Shown in pieces: positions 51,441 through 60,114 of a stretch of 64,000 nt of DNA. A program made the translations under genes and the position numbers. The stretch lies in the NCBI GenBank assembly GCA_041303295.1, contig JBFYPM010000133.1:8883-72882 (forward strand), written 5' to 3'. Source of the DNA: SR-FBR-E99 sp041303295. GTDB lineage: Bacteria > Bacteroidota > Bacteroidia > Bacteroidales > VadinHA17. Position 1 is the stretch's first letter; every line of letters starts with the position of its first letter. The notes below the pieces were generated by a model. That model was not told where the DNA came from and did not search any database. It saw only the letters and a list, made by a program, of their open reading frames with translations.

Positions 51441-51482
51441 TAAAGGTCAGTCGGCAGTCTTCAGTCCTTAGTCGGCAGTATG
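51429..51482. repeat. Heptad-repeat island C
   Basis: Two GGCAATA units (51429-51442) are followed by CAGTCGG, CAGTCTT, CAGTCCT, TAGTCGG and CAGTATG in register (51448-51482). The rest of the 51384-51607 gap shows no gene. Confidence 0.8.
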
Positions 51483-51607
51483 AGGGTCAGGCGTAGCAGG
51501 AGACTCAATACCTATAACGAAGTACGCCAGGAGAGCAACGGGAGTACACATCAGATGTTGATCAAAGACCTTAATATCCTGTATATCAGTGTATAAAGGA
51601 CGGGGGT

Positions 51608-53251
51608 TCAAATTTTCTTCCCCGGGTAGGTTTTCTGAATAAAGAGCGGGACATGTGTGAAGGAGAGGCCGTCAAACAGGCCACGATCGCTGAGCTTCAG
51701 GCGCGGTATCACCAGAAGGGCCATGAAGGAGAGGGTCATGTAAGGAGCATCGAGGTGGCAGCCGAAGCTTCTGACGGTCTCTGATAAACGCTCATAGCGT
51801 GAGGCCATCGCCGTTACAGGCATATCTGACATGATACCCGCAATCGGGAGTTTGAGGATATCTGTGCCCTCATCTGAGACAGCTGACATGCCACCCTCTG
51901 CCTCGACAATCAGGTTAATTGCGGTAACAATGTCACGGTCATTGGTGCCCACGGCAATTATATTATGACTGTCGTGTGCCACGGATGATGCCATGGCTCC
52001 CCTCTTCAGCCCGAAACCTTTAATAAAGCCGACAGCCGGAGGCTTGTCGTTATATCTCTCCTTGACAACAATTTTGAGCAGATCTTGATCCGGAAGAGGA
52101 ATAACAAACTGGTCGTCTCCTGCAGGCATCTCTTCGCAACCTGTTACCAGGGAGCCATTTTCAGCAATGATTACGCGTATTTTACCCCCCTCGTTTGGTA
52201 CACGTATCTCATCGGTAAGCAAACGGGTACATTTGAATCTGTTAATTTTTTTTATTTCTCCCGGGCTGAACAGCGCCATTTCTCCATCGAAAACAAGCTC
52301 TCCGTCAATCCAGGTCTGCATAACATTCATTTTGGACGGGTCATCCACCACGATGAAATCAGCCGGGTCACCAACACGAAGTAATCCGGCATTAATGCCG
52401 TAATGCTCCACTGTGTTGAAAGAAGAAGCCCGTATTACGTTGAAGATGTCGTATCCCATCCCGATCAATCGCGCCACAATTTTATTAATATGGCCTTTTG
52501 CCAGTGTTTCCGGATGAAGGTCGTCAGTACAGATCATCACCTTTTCAGGGTAATAGTTAAGAAGTGGTGCAAGGACTTCGAGATTTTTTGCTGCGCTACC
52601 CTCCCTTATAAGAATTTTCATTCCTCCTGAAATCTTCTCGAGGGCCTCCTCAAGTGATGTGCACTCATGATCGGTTGAGATACCAGAGTCAATATACTTC
52701 TTTAAGTCGCCTCCTGTCAGCCCGGGTGCATGCCCGTCTATCGGGACGCCTGCCTTTTTAGCAGCTTCAAGCTTCCTGTAAACCTCGCTGTCGTCATATA
52801 TAACCCCGGGGAAATTCATCATCTCAGCGAGGAGACCAACCCGTTTATCCTTGAGAAGTTCTTCAATATCCTCCGCTCCTATTCGTGCTCCTGCGCTCTC
52901 CGAAGAAGTTGCCGGCACGCACGAAGGAGCCCCGAAGAGCATCTTTACCGGTACTGATTCCGCATTATCAAGCATGAATTTCACACCCTCCTTGCCCATG
53001 ACATTGGCAATTTCATGCGGATCTGCAACAACGGCAACAGTCCCTTGCTTCACCGCTGCAACGGCGAAATGGGATGGTACAAGCATACTGCTTTCAATAT
53101 GCACATGCGCATCGGCGAAGCCGGGCAATATAAACAGAGCGGGGCTTTCATTATTTTCAACTATTTTTTCTATTTTTCCAGCTGAAATAGTAATGGTACC
53201 GGGGTAAATGCGCCTCTGGTGCAGATCAATAATTCTTCCTGAAACTTTCAT
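51608..53251 (-). CDS. ade: Adenine deaminase
   Basis: The 547-residue amidohydrolase converts adenine to hypoxanthine. It has the metal-site motifs ADAHVHIESSM, DPHEIANV, GHAPGLTG, CTDDLHP and the C-terminal SVAHDSHNIIAVG typical of the Ade (YerA) family. ATG 53251 (MKVSGRIIDLH) is preferred over an in-frame TTG at 53263. A parS site lies between it and mnmG, so it may or may not share the mnmG transcript. Confidence 0.94.
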   Translation of the reverse strand: MKVSGRIIDLHQRRIYPGTITISAGKIEKIVENNESPALFILPGFADAHVHIESSMLVPSHFAVAAVKQGTVAVVADPHEIANVMGKEGVKFMLDNAESVPVKMLFGAPSCVPATSSESAGARIGAEDIEELLKDKRVGLLAEMMNFPGVIYDDSEVYRKLEAAKKAGVPIDGHAPGLTGGDLKKYIDSGISTDHECTSLEEALEKISGGMKILIREGSAAKNLEVLAPLLNYYPEKVMICTDDLHPETLAKGHINKIVARLIGMGYDIFNVIRASSFNTVEHYGINAGLLRVGDPADFIVVDDPSKMNVMQTWIDGELVFDGEMALFSPGEIKKINRFKCTRLLTDEIRVPNEGGKIRVIIAENGSLVTGCEEMPAGDDQFVIPLPDQDLLKIVVKERYNDKPPAVGFIKGFGLKRGAMASSVAHDSHNIIAVGTNDRDIVTAINLIVEAEGGMSAVSDEGTDILKLPIAGIMSDMPVTAMASRYERLSETVRSFGCHLDAPYMTLSFMALLVIPRLKLSDRGLFDGLSFTHVPLFIQKTYPGKKI

Positions 53252-53268
53252 AGTATAGAACAAAATAT

Positions 53269-53286
53269 GTGTTCCACGTGGAACAC
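53269..53286. other. parS site 2 (perfect palindrome)
   Basis: GTGTTCCACGTGGAACAC is an 18-bp perfect palindrome. Its central 16 bases, TGTTCCACGTGGAACA, equal the chromosomal parS sequence known from several phyla. It sits in the 41-base gap between mnmG and ade. ParB would load here and recruit SMC/ParA for origin segregation. Confidence 0.9.
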
Positions 53287-53292
53287 TTTGGT

Positions 53293-55167
53293 TTACCTGC
53301 CTAGATACATGAACAGAATAGAGACGTCAGAGGTTGAAACACCGCTGATTCTGGAGGCTTGACCGATTGTGCCCGGTCTGATTTTTTCAAGCTTCTGCCG
53401 GCCTTCCGTTGATATTGAAGCCAGTTCATCGTAGTTAATGTCTTCCGGAATCTTAAGATCTTCCAGACGTTTAATCTTATCGGCTACACCTCTTTCTCTT
53501 TCCAGGTAGCCTGAATACTTAATCCTTATTTCGGCTGCTTCAATAATCTCTCTTTTTCTGTCAGTGCGATTGTGAGGCAGCCACTCGCCTTCCTTTATTA
53601 CACCCAGAAGTTCTTCAAGATCAACCTGGGGTCTGGTAGCAATGTTAAGGGCTTTGACTTTCTGACCAATTTCAGAGGTTCCCCGTTCTGCGAGGAAGGA
53701 ATTGATCTCTGCAGGTGAAATACTGTAAGTTTTCAGAAATTCTATGATCCTCTCTGCCATGCTGTATTTTTCCTCAAGTCTGTGCATTCTCTCCTTCCCG
53801 GCAGTACCAAGGATAAATGCCTTCGGTGTCAGTCTCTCGTCTGCGTTGTCCTGCCGTAATAAGATCCTGTACTCTGCTCTAGAGGTAAACATCCGGTATG
53901 GCTCATCTACACCCTTTGTAACAAGGTCATCGATCAGTACTCCAATATATGCTTCATCTCTATTCAAAATGAACTCATCCATTCCCCTTATTTTGAGAAC
54001 AGCATTTATTCCCGCTATCAGGCCCTGTGCAGCAGCCTCCTCGTAACCTGTGGTTCCGTTAATCTGTCCTGCAAAATAAAGTCCCTTCACCCTCTTGGTT
54101 TCCAGGGTATGCTTAAGCTGTGTCGGCTGGAAGAAGTCATACTCTATTGCATAACCCGGCCTGTATATTACAACCTTCTCAAGACCCCGTACCTTTTGAA
54201 GCGCATCTAACTGCGTACCCAGAGTGAGGCTGCTTGCAAACCCGTTAATATAGTATTCATTCGTGTCCCAGCCCTCCGGCTCAAGGAAAAGCTGATGAGA
54301 TTCCTTGCCAGCGAATGTAACCACCTTGTCTTCAACGCTGGGACAGTAACGAGGTCCCCTTCCTTTTATCCTTCCTGTAAAAAGCGGAGAAAATTTTAGT
54401 CCAGCCCTCAGTACCTCGTGTGCCTCCTGGTTAGTGTGCGTTATAAAACAGCTTCTCTCATCATTTATATGTACACTGTCATGAAGGTATGAGAAACATC
54501 TCCCGTCACCGTCGCCTTTTTGCTCAGCCATAGCCCCGAAATCGACACTCCTGCCATCAACCCTGGCGCTCGTACCTGTCTTCAGTCGTTCCACACTGAA
54601 TCCTGCCTCTTTTAGCTGGTCGCTTATTCCCTTTGAGGCTCCATCGCCGGATCTTCCTCCGGCCATTGTATTGAAGCCGACGTGCATCAGACCATTCAAA
54701 AACGTACCGTTTGTAAGAATGACCGCTTCAGCCCTGAACTCTGTTCCAAAAGTTGTTTTTACCCCGCATACTCTTCCCTTTTCTATTACCAGGCTATTTG
54801 CCTGCTCCTGCCATATGTTCAGATTACCGGTTCCCTCAAGGGCCTTCCGCCACTCCCTGCTGAATAACATCCTGTCACACTGGGCTCTCGGACTCCACAT
54901 TGCAGGACCCTTGCTCTGGTTGAGCATCCTGAATTGAATCATAGTGCGGTCAGTAATAATGCCTGACATACCCCCTAATGCATCTATCTCTCTCACTATC
55001 TGGCCTTTGGCAATGCCGCCCATAGCAGGATTGCATGACATCTGCGCAAGTTTCGTCATGTCCATTGTAACGAGCAGTGTCTTAGCCCCCATAGTAGCGG
55101 CAATAAAAGCCGCCTCACAGCCTGCGTGACCGCCGCCTACAACAATTATATCATATTTGAAGTTCAT
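53293..55167 (-). CDS. mnmG: tRNA uridine-5-carboxymethylaminomethyl modification enzyme
   Basis: The 624-residue FAD protein works with MnmE to make cmnm5U/nm5U at wobble U34. It has the N-terminal dinucleotide-binding GGGHAGCEAA, SCNPAMGGIAKG, the GRGPRYCPS motif, and GTTGYEEAAAQG. The length is normal (620-630). mnmG (gidA) lies near the replication origin in many bacteria. It is translationally coupled to ybeY (ATGA). Confidence 0.97.
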   Translation of the reverse strand: MNFKYDIIVVGGGHAGCEAAFIAATMGAKTLLVTMDMTKLAQMSCNPAMGGIAKGQIVREIDALGGMSGIITDRTMIQFRMLNQSKGPAMWSPRAQCDRMLFSREWRKALEGTGNLNIWQEQANSLVIEKGRVCGVKTTFGTEFRAEAVILTNGTFLNGLMHVGFNTMAGGRSGDGASKGISDQLKEAGFSVERLKTGTSARVDGRSVDFGAMAEQKGDGDGRCFSYLHDSVHINDERSCFITHTNQEAHEVLRAGLKFSPLFTGRIKGRGPRYCPSVEDKVVTFAGKESHQLFLEPEGWDTNEYYINGFASSLTLGTQLDALQKVRGLEKVVIYRPGYAIEYDFFQPTQLKHTLETKRVKGLYFAGQINGTTGYEEAAAQGLIAGINAVLKIRGMDEFILNRDEAYIGVLIDDLVTKGVDEPYRMFTSRAEYRILLRQDNADERLTPKAFILGTAGKERMHRLEEKYSMAERIIEFLKTYSISPAEINSFLAERGTSEIGQKVKALNIATRPQVDLEELLGVIKEGEWLPHNRTDRKREIIEAAEIRIKYSGYLERERGVADKIKRLEDLKIPEDINYDELASISTEGRQKLEKIRPGTIGQASRISGVSTSDVSILFMYLGR

Positions 55168-55586
55168 TCGGCATATGATAAGGCCAGATACATCTCCTCC
55201 ATCTCTGACATCCTCCTCTTCTCCTCTGCTGTTCTGTCATCATATCCGCATAAATGCAGAAATCCATGAAATATTACTCTCTTCATCTCAGAGATACCGG
55301 ATACACCAAATTTCTCCGCATTCTCCCTGACTCTCTCTGCGCTTATATAAATTTCTCCGTTTACGGTTTTCCCGTTGTTATAATCAAAAGTTATAATGTC
55401 CGTATAATAGTCGTGTCCAAGAAACTCATTATTTATTTCATAAACCTTGTCATCGCTTGTAATGATCACATCCACCACACCACCCTTCATACCCGAGTCG
55501 CTGACAATACGGTTTATCACCTTCTTTATCATCCTGCTTTCACGCAGCCTGAATTTTTCAATATCGTAGTGAAAGTTTATCCTCAA
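55164..55586 (-). CDS. ybeY: Endoribonuclease YbeY
   Basis: The 140-residue rRNA-maturation RNase begins with the INFHYDIE strand and carries a zinc site HGFLHLCGYDD. His107 and His111 are present; the third ligand position is Asp117 rather than His, a substitution I recall as common in Bacteroidota. The start is TTG at 55586, since no ATG precedes the conserved N-terminus. It lies 4 bases after the RsbW-like gene. Confidence 0.9.
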   Translation of the reverse strand: MRINFHYDIEKFRLRESRMIKKVINRIVSDSGMKGGVVDVIITSDDKVYEINNEFLGHDYYTDIITFDYNNGKTVNGEIYISAERVRENAEKFGVSGISEMKRVIFHGFLHLCGYDDRTAEEKRRMSEMEEMYLALSYAE

Positions 55587-55590
55587 GACC

Positions 55591-55983
55591 TCAGTACCTG
55601 AAATGCATTTTTACCTCATTGCCGGTATCATTGTATTCAATTGCATCAGCAAGGCTCCTCATAATAAACACTCCCCGACCGTGAAGGTTTTCAATATTTG
55701 CCGGATCAGTCGGATCAGGCAGGGAATTATAACTGAATCCTTCACCCTCATCTGTTACAGTAACGTCAAACATATTTCCGTCTGCAGTAAAATTCACAGT
55801 CACCATCTTACTTATGTCACCCTTGTTTCCGTGTAAAATAGCGTTATTAACCGCTTCAACTGTTGAAATCAATATCTTTCCGTACACTTCGTCCGGAATA
55901 CCAAGCTTTTTTGATAATGTATCAACCAGCGTTTCGACAACACGCAGCTTCTCAATGTCTGAATTTATAGTAATGCTTTCCAT
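55591..55983 (-). CDS. RsbW-like ATP-binding protein (HATPase, anti-sigma regulatory type)
   Basis: The 130-residue protein is a lone GHKL ATPase domain: an N-box near STVEAVNNAILHGN, G1 VTDEGEGF and G2 HGRGVFIMRSL. This set is typical of the RsbW/SpoIIAB serine-kinase family. No cognate anti-anti-sigma gene is adjacent. It stands between the envC-like gene and ybeY. Confidence 0.85.
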   Translation of the reverse strand: MESITINSDIEKLRVVETLVDTLSKKLGIPDEVYGKILISTVEAVNNAILHGNKGDISKMVTVNFTADGNMFDVTVTDEGEGFSYNSLPDPTDPANIENLHGRGVFIMRSLADAIEYNDTGNEVKMHFRY

Positions 55984-56040
55984 CCTAATTCCCTATCTAT
56001 TTTTAAACTGACAGGGCATCTATTTTGTTGCAAAATTTAG

Positions 56041-57222
56041 TCATTTTTTTAACAGCCACAGTTCAGGGTCAAGCTTTTTCTTTTCCTCATAGATCATAAA
56101 TTTCAGAACGGACTTTCCTCCGTTATCATTGTCGAGGTAAACATCACCCAGTTCCTGTCCTATTGAAACTGTGTCTCCGGCCTTCACCCTTACGCTAACA
56201 ATATTCTGGTAAACCGTCAGGTATTTGCCGTGCCTGACAATTACAGCCATATTAGCCCCGGAAATAGCAAAAACTCTTACAACCTCTCCCTTAAAAACAG
56301 ATTTTGCCCTGGTCGCACCAGCTGAGGTAAGCTCAATCCCGATGTTATCTTCAGTTACATTCTTTAGAACCGGATGTTTCTGAAGACCAAAATGACTTGT
56401 TATAATGCCCTTTTCAACCGGCCAGGGGAGGCGACCCCTGTTATCACCAAATGATTCCCCGATAACCTTCATCTCACTACTCATCGGGGTTTTTATGCTT
56501 CTCTGTCTCTCCTCCTCGATAAGCCTTTCTATTTCCTTTTCAATCTGCCTGGCAATACGTTTCTTCTCGTCAAGCTCCTGCTTTAGCTGTTTTTCCTTCC
56601 TGCTAAGAGACGTCACAAGTCTCTCCTTCTTATTTTGCTCTTCACTGAGTAGCTGTTTCTGCCTTACTTCCTTATTCTTCAGATCATTAATGTTCCTTCG
56701 ATCCCTCTCGAGCCTTTCCTTCGTTCCCTGAAGCTCAACATATATTGTCTCAATTGTCTCTGTTTCCTTTCTCCTGTACCTGGCAACCTGCTGTATATAC
56801 TTTAGCCTCTTGTAACCCTGGTTAAAGTCAGCAGACGCCAGGATGAATGCTACAGCAGGAGTGCCCTTTGTAGCTTTATGCGCACTTATGATAGAATTTG
56901 CATACTCATTCTTAAGGTTGGTCAGATCCTGCTCCAGCATCTCTGTTGCAAGGCGGTTCAGAGAGATCCGGTATTCCAGCAGGCTTATTTCCTCACCATA
57001 TTCATTTATCAACTTCTGCCTGAGATTCAATTTCTTCCCTATAACCCTAAGTTCATTCAGATTCTCATTCTTCTGGGTTGCCGTGGTTTTAAGCATCCTG
57101 TCAACATATTCGATCTCCTGCAAATTTTTCTTACGCAGCTCCTCCAGATCAGCCCTCGACTGTCCAGCCAGGCAACCAGAAAATGCGATGAACAATGTAA
57201 TTATTAACAGTTTACCTCTCAT
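56041..57222 (-). CDS. EnvC-like murein hydrolase activator with degenerate LytM domain
   Basis: The 393-residue protein has a signal peptide (about 1-21), long coiled coils (about 22-115 and 150-245) and a C-terminal M23/LytM domain. The zinc ligands are replaced: Asn293 and Glu297 for the His and Asp of HxxxD, Asn340 for the His of YxH, and Lys374 for the final His. It is thus not a peptidase, like Escherichia coli EnvC, which activates amidases at the septum. The start overlaps the DUF4292 stop. Confidence 0.9.
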   Translation of the reverse strand: MRGKLLIITLFIAFSGCLAGQSRADLEELRKKNLQEIEYVDRMLKTTATQKNENLNELRVIGKKLNLRQKLINEYGEEISLLEYRISLNRLATEMLEQDLTNLKNEYANSIISAHKATKGTPAVAFILASADFNQGYKRLKYIQQVARYRRKETETIETIYVELQGTKERLERDRRNINDLKNKEVRQKQLLSEEQNKKERLVTSLSRKEKQLKQELDEKKRIARQIEKEIERLIEEERQRSIKTPMSSEMKVIGESFGDNRGRLPWPVEKGIITSHFGLQKHPVLKNVTEDNIGIELTSAGATRAKSVFKGEVVRVFAISGANMAVIVRHGKYLTVYQNIVSVRVKAGDTVSIGQELGDVYLDNDNGGKSVLKFMIYEEKKKLDPELWLLKK

Positions 57223-57983
57223 AAATTGCTTCTCTTATATGAAGGCAGAGCGAATTCAATATCTGTATCATACACTGCTTCAAGCTCTTCAATTGTCAGT
57301 TTCACGTGGAACATTCTTTTCTTTTCATGCATCATTATACGTGAGGCATACCTGGTGTCACCAACGCTTTGGAACTCGCTAAAATTCAGAGTAATTTCCT
57401 GCCCTGTACTGCCGGAGGAAATACGCTCTTCGCATATCTTCATCTCTTCAGGGCATATTCGTACCTCTCTCTCAAAATCCTCATCTGCAGCAGAAAAGAT
57501 TAAACCATCTCCGTATACCGGCTTGAAATTATGTTTTCCATATTCCGGAAAATCTCCGAAGATAATTTCCATGAAGTCCACTGGCATGCCATGTCTTCCA
57601 AGAACTTCCTCCTTTTTTCCAATATAGACAGTTCTGCTTATCCGGTCAATTGCAGCAATGTCATCACCAACAGAAAGAAGTCTTATCAGCTCTATCCCCA
57701 ATGGCCCTCTTACAGATGCGTAAAAATCACCCTTTCTGTTAAGCCTTACGTTCAGGCCGAAACTACCATCAATCTCTGTACCTTCGAGTTCAATTCTTCC
57801 TTTCCTGATAACAAATCCTCTGTCAGTAACATTGTAATCAGAAACCGCCCTCATTATTGACGCGTAATCGGCTTCCGTCACGGCAACACCCCTTTCCGTA
57901 ATCTTCCGCTTCCTTGCAGCCGCGCAGCCTGTAAGGAGTATAATGAGTAAGGCTACTGACCCGATAATGATTATCTGGCGCAT
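57219..57983 (-). CDS. DUF4292 lipoprotein
   Basis: The 254-residue protein has a lipobox LLTGC with Cys20 as the lipid anchor and a LolA/LolB-like beta-rich body, as in DUF4292: GSFGLNVRLNRKGDFYASVRG and GLIFSAADEDF. A lipoprotein-handling role is possible but unproven. A parS-like site lies inside the coding sequence near its 3' end. The gene is coupled to both neighbours in the TPR-DUF4292-envC order that is conserved in Bacteroidota. Confidence 0.85.
   Translation of the reverse strand: MRQIIIIGSVALLIILLTGCAAARKRKITERGVAVTEADYASIMRAVSDYNVTDRGFVIRKGRIELEGTEIDGSFGLNVRLNRKGDFYASVRGPLGIELIRLLSVGDDIAAIDRISRTVYIGKKEEVLGRHGMPVDFMEIIFGDFPEYGKHNFKPVYGDGLIFSAADEDFEREVRICPEEMKICEERISSGSTGQEITLNFSEFQSVGDTRYASRIMMHEKKRMFHVKLTIEELEAVYDTDIEFALPSYKRSNL
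57298..57313. other. parS-like site 3 (inside the DUF4292 gene)
   Basis: AGTTTCACGTGGAACA matches TGTTYCACGTGRAACA at 15 of 16 positions; only the first base differs. It encodes FHVKL within DUF4292. Sites inside genes are normal for parS. Confidence 0.75.
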
Positions 57984-59683
57984 TTTCTAATCTCCTCTTC
58001 AAGGTATATTTTTGAACTGTCTTTTTCCAACGCCTCTCTCCAGTATGCAACAGCTTCACTGCACTTTCCCAATGCACTTACTATATATCCCATATGTTCA
58101 AGAATCTCCGGGTCTCTGTCGCCCTCCTTTCCAAATATCCTCAACATTGCCTTTTGCGCCTCCTTGTATCGTCCCAGCTTATATAGTACCCAGGCGTATG
58201 TATCGATATATGTGTCATTGTCTCCCTCCTTTAACATGACCGTCTCAGCCATCTTAAGGGCCTTTTTCAGATCACGGTCACCCTCCGCGAGGAAATATGC
58301 ATAATTATTCAGTATCAACGGCTCCTCCGGGGAAATTTTCAGTGCTTCCTCGTAAAAACTGTAAGAACTGTCGAATTCTTTCATCCGGTATTTAAGGTCT
58401 CCCATCATCGAAAGCACCTGCACCCTTAACTCATCATTGTTGCCGGCCAGTATAAGCGCCTTTTTCAGCTCGGCATCAGCAGTCGCGTACTCCTTCAATT
58501 CCATGGCTGCAATTGCAAAATATACCTTGCCGAGCATACTCCTGTTGTTTTCCCGGGAATAAACCGAAGCAAAATCATATAGTCTACGATATTCACGCTT
58601 TTCAGCATACAGCAGTATAAGTCGTTCCGAGAAATAAAAACCGGTTTTTCTCTTTTTCAGAATTTCCTCATAACAACTAATTGCCTCATCTCTTCTGCCT
58701 GCCGTTTCATACATGCCAGGTCTCATGGAGAGTATTTCCTCATCTTCAGGGTATCTTGCTTCAAGAATCTTCAGGCTCTTTTCAAGTGATCCTGAATTCT
58801 CCAATACATAAGCAGTATCACTAAGCAGCCTCCCGGCTACTGCAATTTTTCTCTCCCGCTCAACTACGTCGCTATCAAAAACATTGTCAAGAAAAGCGGT
58901 AATTCCGGAATACTCTTTCTTATAGACGAGATTCATTAGGTAGAGTAACTGTGATTCTATGTCGCCCGGATTCTTTTCAATTATTTCCTTATAAATGCTG
59001 TCACTTTTCTCCTTCTTACTATCCTCAAAATATATATCGGCCAGCAGGGCTTTATAACGCATTTCGCCAGGTTGCCTCTCAATAAGTTTTTTAGTTCTGG
59101 CTGCTGCCTCATCCATCTCCCCCTTCATGATAAGGCCCGATATCATCATCAGGAACATGTCATCATTCAGGGCTCCTTCATTATTAAGGACCCTGAAGAG
59201 CGAATCAGCCTTATCTACCTCTCCTTTTTCAGCATAGAGGCCTGCAAGAATTGTGTTAACCTCAACTGCCCGTTTGTCTGCCTTGAGTGCCCTCGCAAAA
59301 TAAACAAGGGCAGAATCTTTCATTTGATACTGGGTAAACAGAGAGCCGCTGGCCAGCTGGTACCAGTAGTTTTCCGGCTCCAGTCTTGCTGCCATGGATG
59401 CATACTCAATCGATTTCTCTCCCAGTCCGGCGGCTGAATAAATCTGTGCAAGCTCAAAATATGGTACTGCCCTATTACTGTCTGTCTCAATACATTTCTC
59501 GAACAGGCTCGCTGCTTCATTTATGTCACCTACATACTTTTGCCTGAGGGCCTCAGCAAGCAGATAGTCGTAGCGTCCGTCTCCCTTATCACTTTTTGTT
59601 TTTAAATCTGAAGTGCTTACAGCCTTATGTGTGCAGCCTGCCGCCAGCACCACCAGGAAAATCCATATTCCGATCTTTCTCAT
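57971..59683 (-). CDS. Tetratricopeptide-repeat lipoprotein
   Basis: The 570-residue protein has a lipobox LAAGC (Cys17) and about 12 TPR-type helix pairs spread over residues 38-560, for example AVPYFELAQIYSAAGLGEKSI and PLILNNYAYFLAEGD. It probably acts as a periplasmic scaffold on the membrane. It lies between dut and DUF4292 and overlaps both, so all are co-transcribed. Confidence 0.88.
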   Translation of the reverse strand: MRKIGIWIFLVVLAAGCTHKAVSTSDLKTKSDKGDGRYDYLLAEALRQKYVGDINEAASLFEKCIETDSNRAVPYFELAQIYSAAGLGEKSIEYASMAARLEPENYWYQLASGSLFTQYQMKDSALVYFARALKADKRAVEVNTILAGLYAEKGEVDKADSLFRVLNNEGALNDDMFLMMISGLIMKGEMDEAAARTKKLIERQPGEMRYKALLADIYFEDSKKEKSDSIYKEIIEKNPGDIESQLLYLMNLVYKKEYSGITAFLDNVFDSDVVERERKIAVAGRLLSDTAYVLENSGSLEKSLKILEARYPEDEEILSMRPGMYETAGRRDEAISCYEEILKKRKTGFYFSERLILLYAEKREYRRLYDFASVYSRENNRSMLGKVYFAIAAMELKEYATADAELKKALILAGNNDELRVQVLSMMGDLKYRMKEFDSSYSFYEEALKISPEEPLILNNYAYFLAEGDRDLKKALKMAETVMLKEGDNDTYIDTYAWVLYKLGRYKEAQKAMLRIFGKEGDRDPEILEHMGYIVSALGKCSEAVAYWREALEKDSSKIYLEEEIRKCAR

Positions 59684-60114
59684 TTCTTCCCTGAATGGCC
59701 GAAACCGCCAGTTCCCCTGTTGGTTGAACTAATTTCTTCTGTATCAATCATTTCCGCTTTCTCGTGGCGGGCTATAATCATCTGTGCTATACGATCACCA
59801 TCATTAACAGTAAAAGCAGCATCAGAAAGATTTATAAGAATAACCCCAACTTCTCCCCGGTAATCTGCATCAATTGTCCCCGGCGAATTAAGCACAGTGA
59901 TACCGTGCTTTAAGGCCAGGCCGCTTCTGGGTCTTACCTGGGCCTCATATCCGACTGGCAGCTCTATGAAGAGTCCGGTGGGGACAAGTTTCCGCTCCAG
60001 CGGTTTCAGGGTTACCGGCTCTGCAATAAAAGCTCTGAGATCCATTCCTGCGGAATGTTCCGTTTCATAAGCAGGGAGCCTGTGTGGCGACTTATTTACT
60101 ATCCTGATTTTCAT
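59680..60114 (-). CDS. dut: dUTP diphosphatase
   Basis: The 144-residue trimeric enzyme hydrolyses dUTP to dUMP. All five motifs are visible: AGMDLRA, RPRSGLALKHG, GTIDADYRGE, DGDRIAQMI and the C-terminal RGTGGFGHSG. The start overlaps the flippase stop by one base (TAATG). Confidence 0.96.
   Translation of the reverse strand: MKIRIVNKSPHRLPAYETEHSAGMDLRAFIAEPVTLKPLERKLVPTGLFIELPVGYEAQVRPRSGLALKHGITVLNSPGTIDADYRGEVGVILINLSDAAFTVNDGDRIAQMIIARHEKAEMIDTEEISSTNRGTGGFGHSGKK

Noticed and set aside
55164..55586. YbeY missing its third zinc histidine (Asp117) as evidence of inactivity
   Set aside because: Substitution at this position is, as far as I recall, common in Bacteroidota YbeY, so it is probably a lineage variant.
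49500..57320. Replication origin inside the window
   Set aside because: No cluster of TTATCCACA-like DnaA boxes, AT-rich unwinding region or dnaA gene was seen. The parS sites suggest proximity only.
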